The notes below the pieces were generated by a model that ran no database searches, was not told the origin of the DNA, and saw only the letters and a list, made by a program, of their open reading frames with translations. A program made the position numbers and the translations under genes. From Acidobacteriota bacterium (GTDB lineage Bacteria > Acidobacteriota > G020349885), in NCBI GenBank assembly GCA_020349885.1, contig CP070701.1, positions 2,238,938 through 2,284,431 of the forward strand: 45,494 nucleotides of DNA. Reading direction: 5' to 3'. Of the stretch, positions 41,287 through 45,494 are shown one piece after another (the first letter of the stretch is position 1; each line of letters opens with the position of its first letter).

Positions 41287-42269
41287 TGGCGAAAAACATA
41301 CTTACCTTCGTTGAGCACCGCGACGGCAGCGTAAAGAAATCCTCGCTCGAAGTCACCTCCTGCGGCCACCGGCTTTCGGAAGAAACGGGCGGCCGGGTGC
41401 TGAGCGTCGTCATCGGCGGAAAAGGCGTCGAGTCGCATGCCGCGCGCCTCGGCGAGTTCGGCTCGGACCGCGTCCTTTGCGCCGTGGGCGAGAACCTCGA
41501 AAAATATTCAAGCGACGCCTATGCAGGCATCGTGGCCGACGCGGTGAAAAAAGCCGAAGCGGACATCGTCCTTTTCCCCGCGACGCTTCAGGGCAAGGAC
41601 GTGGCCGCGCGCGTTTCGGGGAAACTCCGGGCCGGCCTCGCCTCCGACTGCACGGAAGTCTGGGTCGAGGGGGACGCCCTTCATGCGAAGCGCCCCATTT
41701 ATTCAGGCAAAGTCATAGCGGCGGTCAAATTCACTGGCTCGCCCCAGATGGCCGCGCTTCGCAAAAACGTTTTTCCCCTTCTCGACCCCCCGCGCGCGGG
41801 CTTTGCTCCGGAGGTCGAGACCTACACGCCGGAGCTGCCGGAGATCAAGGCGCACGCGAAGGCGTTCACGGAGTCGGAAAAGAAAACCTTGGACGTCTCG
41901 GAGGCCGACATCATCGTCTCTGGCGGCCGCGGCCTCAAGGAGCCCAAGAACTTCGAGATGCTCTTCGAGCTGGCGGACGCCCTCGGGGCCGCCGTCGGGG
42001 CGTCGCGCGCCGTCGTGGACGCCGGCTGGATCGGCCACGGGCACCAGGTCGGGCAGACGGGCAAGGTCGTCTCGCCATCGCTCTACATCGCCTGCGGCCT
42101 CTCGGGCGCCATCCAGCACCTCGTCGGCATAGGCACCTCGAAGTGTATCGTCGCCATCAACAAGGACCCCGAAGCCCCCATCTTCAAGGTTGCCGACTAC
42201 GGCATCGTGGCCGACCTGTTCGAGGTGGTGCCGGCGCTCACGGAGGAGATCAAGAAACTCAGGGGGTAG
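41286..42269 (+). CDS. etfA: Electron transfer flavoprotein subunit alpha
   Basis: 327 residues from GTG 41286, sharing one base with the etfB stop. The FAD-binding C-terminal domain shows [60 protein letters not shown] and [20 protein letters not shown]-terminal alpha/beta domain at about 1-195. Standard length and order (etfB then etfA). No ferredoxin extension is seen. Confidence 0.94.
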   Translation: MAKNILTFVEHRDGSVKKSSLEVTSCGHRLSEETGGRVLSVVIGGKGVESHAARLGEFGSDRVLCAVGENLEKYSSDAYAGIVADAVKKAEADIVLFPATLQGKDVAARVSGKLRAGLASDCTEVWVEGDALHAKRPIYSGKVIAAVKFTGSPQMAALRKNVFPLLDPPRAGFAPEVETYTPELPEIKAHAKAFTESEKKTLDVSEADIIVSGGRGLKEPKNFEMLFELADALGAAVGASRAVVDAGWIGHGHQVGQTGKVVSPSLYIACGLSGAIQHLVGIGTSKCIVAINKDPEAPIFKVADYGIVADLFEVVPALTEEIKKLRG

Positions 42270-42287
42270 AGGGGGACATCTCCTGCG

Positions 42288-42422
42288 GTGGCACAGGTCC
42301 CGCGAAGCGAGGATCCACGATTTATCGGGACATTCAGCCTGTGCCACTTCATCACCACAGACTAAAGCTTGCCTGGCGGCAGCCAAGCTTGTCCTGACGG
42401 ACACGCCAGGGGTCTGTGCCAC
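42288..42422. repeat. Nested inverted-repeat block after etfA, including palindromic element copy B
   Basis: Outer arms GTGGCACAGG (42288-42297) and CCTGTGCCAC (42338-42347) enclose the 35 nt palindromic element 42297-42331 (GTCCCG...CGGGAC). A further arm CTGTGCCAC recurs at 42414-42422. CCTGGCG (42372-42378) and CGCCAGG (42404-42410) form another stem. No gene is seen in 42270-42622. A weak CCCG...CGGG hairpin with a T-rich tail near 42508-42530 may end the etf transcript. Confidence 0.65.
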
Positions 42423-42622
42423 CAAAGCCAGGCGGTGGGGTGCATCATCCCACCCTAAGGCGTATCACGCCCCCTTGGCCCCGCGCCTCTTCAGATAGGT
42501 TCTGCCCGGCGAAAAAGCGGGTTTCTTTCGGAAATTCCCGATAAACGTTTTTCCTCCTCCTGCGTAATGCAGGTATGAGACAGAGACGTGAGACAAACAG
42601 GCAAGAAACCGGAGGAAAAGCG

Positions 42623-44737
42623 ATGAAACGACAAAGCATTCGTACGGCGTCGGCGTGTCTTGTGCTCGCGGCGCTCATAGGAAGCGGGCTCTGGATGATG
42701 AACGCCTCAACCGATACGGTCAGAGGCGCCGCTTTCGAACGCGGCACACTCGAAGGCACGGTAACAACACCCGATGGAACGCCGCTTCCGGGCGCGTGCT
42801 GCTTGTACCTTAAGCATCCGGGATTCGTGGAGCGCATCGGGCCGCAAACCACACGGCAAGACGGCCTGTATCGATTCACGAACCTCGAGCCGGGCCGCTA
42901 CACGTTGGAAGTGGAAATTCCGAAATTCTCTCCCTTGAAAGCGGACGTCCGTGTCTTGAGCGGCGAGAGCACCAAACACGACGTCATGCTCCAGCCGGAA
43001 AAGAGCGCCGAAGCGGCCGCTGCGCCCCGGCGCAAGCCCGTCGAGGAAAGCCGCAAAGCGGCCACGAGGGCCTCGCCCGAAATGGAGAAAAAACTGTCCG
43101 TCCGGAGCTACGAATTGCAGTCCACGGGGCAACCGATACCGGCAAGCCCCCACATCAAGAAGCTCCGAATTGCCGTACCCGATCCGACGCCTGGTCAACA
43201 TTATTCCGGCGTGCAGACGCTGAATAGCCTCGGATACGTGGGAGGCTTAACAGTCGGAACAACCGGCTGCCGCTACCCTCCCGCGCACGGCGGAACACGT
43301 CCGCCGAACAACGCGGCCTTTGACGCGATGTTTTTTGAGACGTACGGCGTCAACCCCTTCATCGACACCGAGGACGACCGCCTCTCCACGTTCGCCACGG
43401 ACGTGGACACGGCATCCTACACGGTGACGCGGCGTTATCTCACGGAGGGGGTTCTGCCGCCCAAGGAAGCGGTGCGCGTCGAGGAATTCGTGAATTTCTT
43501 CGACTACGGCTACGAACCGCCCAGCGGGAAGACGTTCGCCGTCTACGCCGAGGGGGCGCCCTCGAGGTTCGGCGGGCCGCGCCACAAGCTCCTGCGCATC
43601 GGCGTCCAGGGCAAGAAGATAATCCCCGAAAACCGCAAGGACGCGGTGTTGACCTTTGTAATAGACGTCTCGGGCTCGATGGATCGCGAGAACCGGCTCG
43701 AGCTCGTCAAAAAGGCGCTGCGTCTCCTGCTCGACGAGCTCACCGAGCGCGACCGCGTCGGAATCGTCGTCTACGGCAGCGACGCGCGCGTCGTTCTGGA
43801 GCACACCGGACTCCAGGAGCGCGGGAAGATTCTCACGGCCATCGAGTGGCTCGCGCCGCAGGGTGCCACAAACGCCGAGGCCGGCCTGCGGCTCGGCTAC
43901 GAGCTTGCGGCAAAGGCTTTCCGGGAAAACACCGTCAACCGCGTCATCCTCTGCTCTGACGGAGTGGCCAACGTGGGCCAGACCGGCGCCGAGCAGATTC
44001 TCGAAAAGATTAAGGCGTACGCCGAAAAAGGCATCACCCTTACGTCCGTGGGCTTCGGCATGGGCAACTACAACGACGTTCTGCTGGAAAAACTCGGCGA
44101 CAAGGGCGACGGTCACTACGCCTACGTGGATACGCTCGGCGAGGCGAAGCGCATCTTTGTCGAGAACCTCACTGGCACGCTGCAAGTCATCGCCAGGGAC
44201 GTGAAGATCCAGGTGGATTTCAACCCGCAGAGGGTGCGGAGCTATCGTCTGCTTGGTTATGAAAACCGCGATGTGGCCGACAAGGACTTCCGAAACGACC
44301 GGGTGGACGGCGGCGAAGTCGGCGCCGGGCACACGGTCACGGCGCTCTATGAGCTCAAGCTCCACGAGGACGCGCCCAAGGGCCGCCTCGCCACGGTCTA
44401 TGTGCGCTACAAGGACGTGGACCGGGAAAATTCGGTACGCGAGTTTTCGCAAGATATTACCGCCGCCGACTTCCGCGACTCGTTCGACGCCGCTTCGCCC
44501 GCTCTCCGCATTGCCGCCTCGTCCGCGGAGTTTGCCGAGATTCTGCGCCGAAGCTATTGGGCCAGGGAGAGCGATCTGGGTGCGGTGCTCGACACGGTGC
44601 AGGCCGCGGAAGCGCCCTTTAAGCACGACGCCAAGGTCATCGAGCTTGCCAGTCTGGTTGCCAAGGCGCACAAGCTCCTCGAAGCGGAGAATGGACCCGT
44701 AGTCGTGCCGGCGGAAAAAGAAGCTTTCGGAAAATGA
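42623..44737 (+). CDS. von Willebrand factor A protein with carboxypeptidase-regulatory-like domain
   Basis: 704 residues. Signal or anchor segment about 10-26 (CLVLAALIGSGLWMM). A carboxypeptidase-regulatory-like domain follows at about 40-125 (LEGTVTTPDGTPLPGACC, DGLYRFTNLEPGRYTLEVEI). The YfbK-type region begins at about 235 (NPFIDTEDDRLSTFATDVDTASYTV, EEFVNFFDY). The VWA domain has an intact metal site at DVSGSMDREN (about 349), GATNAEAGL and CSDGVAN. The C-terminal part matches the DUF3520-type ending. Probably an envelope or periplasmic adhesion or assembly factor; precise role unknown. ATG 42623 follows GGAGGAAAAG. The gap to the TonB gene is 14 nt. Confidence 0.85.
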   Translation: MKRQSIRTASACLVLAALIGSGLWMMNASTDTVRGAAFERGTLEGTVTTPDGTPLPGACCLYLKHPGFVERIGPQTTRQDGLYRFTNLEPGRYTLEVEIPKFSPLKADVRVLSGESTKHDVMLQPEKSAEAAAAPRRKPVEESRKAATRASPEMEKKLSVRSYELQSTGQPIPASPHIKKLRIAVPDPTPGQHYSGVQTLNSLGYVGGLTVGTTGCRYPPAHGGTRPPNNAAFDAMFFETYGVNPFIDTEDDRLSTFATDVDTASYTVTRRYLTEGVLPPKEAVRVEEFVNFFDYGYEPPSGKTFAVYAEGAPSRFGGPRHKLLRIGVQGKKIIPENRKDAVLTFVIDVSGSMDRENRLELVKKALRLLLDELTERDRVGIVVYGSDARVVLEHTGLQERGKILTAIEWLAPQGATNAEAGLRLGYELAAKAFRENTVNRVILCSDGVANVGQTGAEQILEKIKAYAEKGITLTSVGFGMGNYNDVLLEKLGDKGDGHYAYVDTLGEAKRIFVENLTGTLQVIARDVKIQVDFNPQRVRSYRLLGYENRDVADKDFRNDRVDGGEVGAGHTVTALYELKLHEDAPKGRLATVYVRYKDVDRENSVREFSQDITAADFRDSFDAASPALRIAASSAEFAEILRRSYWARESDLGAVLDTVQAAEAPFKHDAKVIELASLVAKAHKLLEAENGPVVVPAEKEAFGK

Positions 44738-44751
44738 CTGGAGTTAAACCC

Positions 44752-45494
44752 ATGAGCCTCAAGAAAAAAAGATTCGTCTATTCCGAAATACCGACGGCAT
44801 CGATGGCCGACAAAGAAAAGACCGGCGACACTTCCCGGCCCCAGGCCGGAGACAAGACGTCACCCACCTCGAGGGTTGACCTTTCGCTCCTTCTCGCGAT
44901 CGACCCCAAGACGCCCAAACGCATCAGGCGCGTTACCATAGTCGCCCTCCTGTTCCATCTTCTGCTCCCCCTGTTTTTCCTCATTGAGAGTAAAGAGGTG
45001 GTTCAAGAAACGAAGGAACCCATTAAGCACGTGATAACCCTCATCAAGATCATTCCCCCGCCCAAGATTCCCCCTCCTCCCCAAGAGAAGGTGAATAAAG
45101 ATCGCAGGCCCGTTCCCGACCCCACGCCGGACGAGCCGGAGCCCATCCGCGAGCCGGAGCCTCCGGAAATTATCATCCCGCCGGGCGTGGACGTCGTCAT
45201 CGGCATACCCAAAGGTCCGCCCGCGCCCGTACGCCCCCTCACCGCGGGCGTAGCGGGTACCACGCAACCGATGCGCGTTCACTACGTCGAGCCGGAATAC
45301 CCCGAAGAGGCCAAGCGGGTGGGCCTGGAGGGCAACGTCATCCTGAATGTCACCGTTGACGAAAGGGGAAACGTCGCCGATGTGGCCGTCATCGAGGGAG
45401 GGCCGCTCGGTATGACCGAAAAGGCCGTCGAAGCCGTCTGGAAGTGGAAATACGAACCCAGCACCCTTCACGGCATGCCCATCAGCCTGTCGTT
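44752..45494 (+). CDS. tonB: TonB energy transducer (3' end outside window)
   Basis: At least 247 residues, cut by the window edge. It has a long cytoplasmic N-terminus (MSLKKKRFVYSEIPTAS, about 60 residues), a single membrane helix (TIVALLFHLLLPLFFLI, about 63-80) and a Pro/Glu/Lys periplasmic spacer (KIIPPPKIPPPPQEKV and PDEPEPIREPEPPEI). The TonB C-terminal domain follows (MRVHYVEPEYPEEAKRVG, LNVTVDERGNV, AVEAVWKWKYEPSTLHG). It transmits proton-motive energy from ExbB/ExbD to outer-membrane receptors. The long pre-helix segment is unusual. ExbB/ExbD are not in view. Confidence 0.9.
   Translation, partial: MSLKKKRFVYSEIPTASMADKEKTGDTSRPQAGDKTSPTSRVDLSLLLAIDPKTPKRIRRVTIVALLFHLLLPLFFLIESKEVVQETKEPIKHVITLIKIIPPPKIPPPPQEKVNKDRRPVPDPTPDEPEPIREPEPPEIIIPPGVDVVIGIPKGPPAPVRPLTAGVAGTTQPMRVHYVEPEYPEEAKRVGLEGNVILNVTVDERGNVADVAVIEGGPLGMTEKAVEAVWKWKYEPSTLHGMPISLS

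Noticed and set aside
1-45494. tRNA, rRNA or CRISPR arrays
   Set aside because: I saw no cloverleaf-like stretches, rRNA motifs or regularly spaced identical direct repeats outside coding tandem repeats. The propeller repeats are coding and too long and variable to be CRISPR.

Overview
The window is 45.5 kb of GC-rich DNA from a Gram-negative (two-membrane) bacterium. Predicted outer-membrane beta-barrels, Pal, TonB, lipoprotein signals and Sec signal peptides all point to an outer membrane. RNase Y, bactofilin, zinc-type S4, S14, L24 and L36, and a huge secreted propeller/PKD protein ending in a fibronectin-III-like tail would fit Acidobacteriota or a neighbouring candidate phylum. That placement is inference; no 16S rRNA gene is present.

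Region 1 (1-15167, + strand) is an almost unbroken translation operon. It runs from the 3' end of tuf through S10-L3-L4-L23-L2-S19-L22-S3-L16-L29-S17-L14-L24-L5-S14-S8-L6-L18-S5-L30-L15-SecY-Adk-Map-IF1-L36-S13-S11-S4-RpoA-L17. The S10, spc and alpha operons are thus fused in classical order, with many 1-8 nt overlaps and one 62 nt overlap (rpsE/rpmD). A strong extended -10 sequence lies over the adk stop codon, just before map.

Region 2 (15169-20232) holds a convergent outer-membrane barrel gene with an acidic repeat linker, a divergent metallo-beta-lactamase-fold hydrolase, RNase Y, a bactofilin and GTP cyclohydrolase I.

Region 3 (20233-33437) is the accessory envelope region. It contains an intergenic inverted repeat, then a short ORF translationally coupled to an 1825-residue secreted protein with two separate sets of seven propeller repeats. 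Next is a probable three-gene operon (Rieske/helical fusion, lipoprotein, 1005-residue outer-membrane protein) and a second cysteine-loop barrel.

Region 4 (33435-38033) is cell-wall and envelope maintenance: two LytM/M23 proteins and Pal. Between the two M23 genes lies an S21 gene with a long Pro/Ser/Ala/Glu tail.

Region 5 (38067-42269) is lipid and electron metabolism: FabG, ACP and FabF, then EtfB and EtfA. A 330 nt intergenic block of nested inverted repeats follows. One element in it has a 31/35-identical copy inside the upstream M23 coding sequence.

Region 6 (42623-end) has a von Willebrand factor A protein with a carboxypeptidase-regulatory-like domain, then a TonB protein cut by the window edge.

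A recurring feature is a sigma70-like promoter whose -10 box ends only 8-11 nt before an ATG that lacks a Shine-Dalgarno sequence (map, both barrel genes, the hydrolase, the Rieske fusion). This suggests a class of leaderless mRNAs alongside the strongly Shine-Dalgarno-led ribosomal and house-keeping genes.
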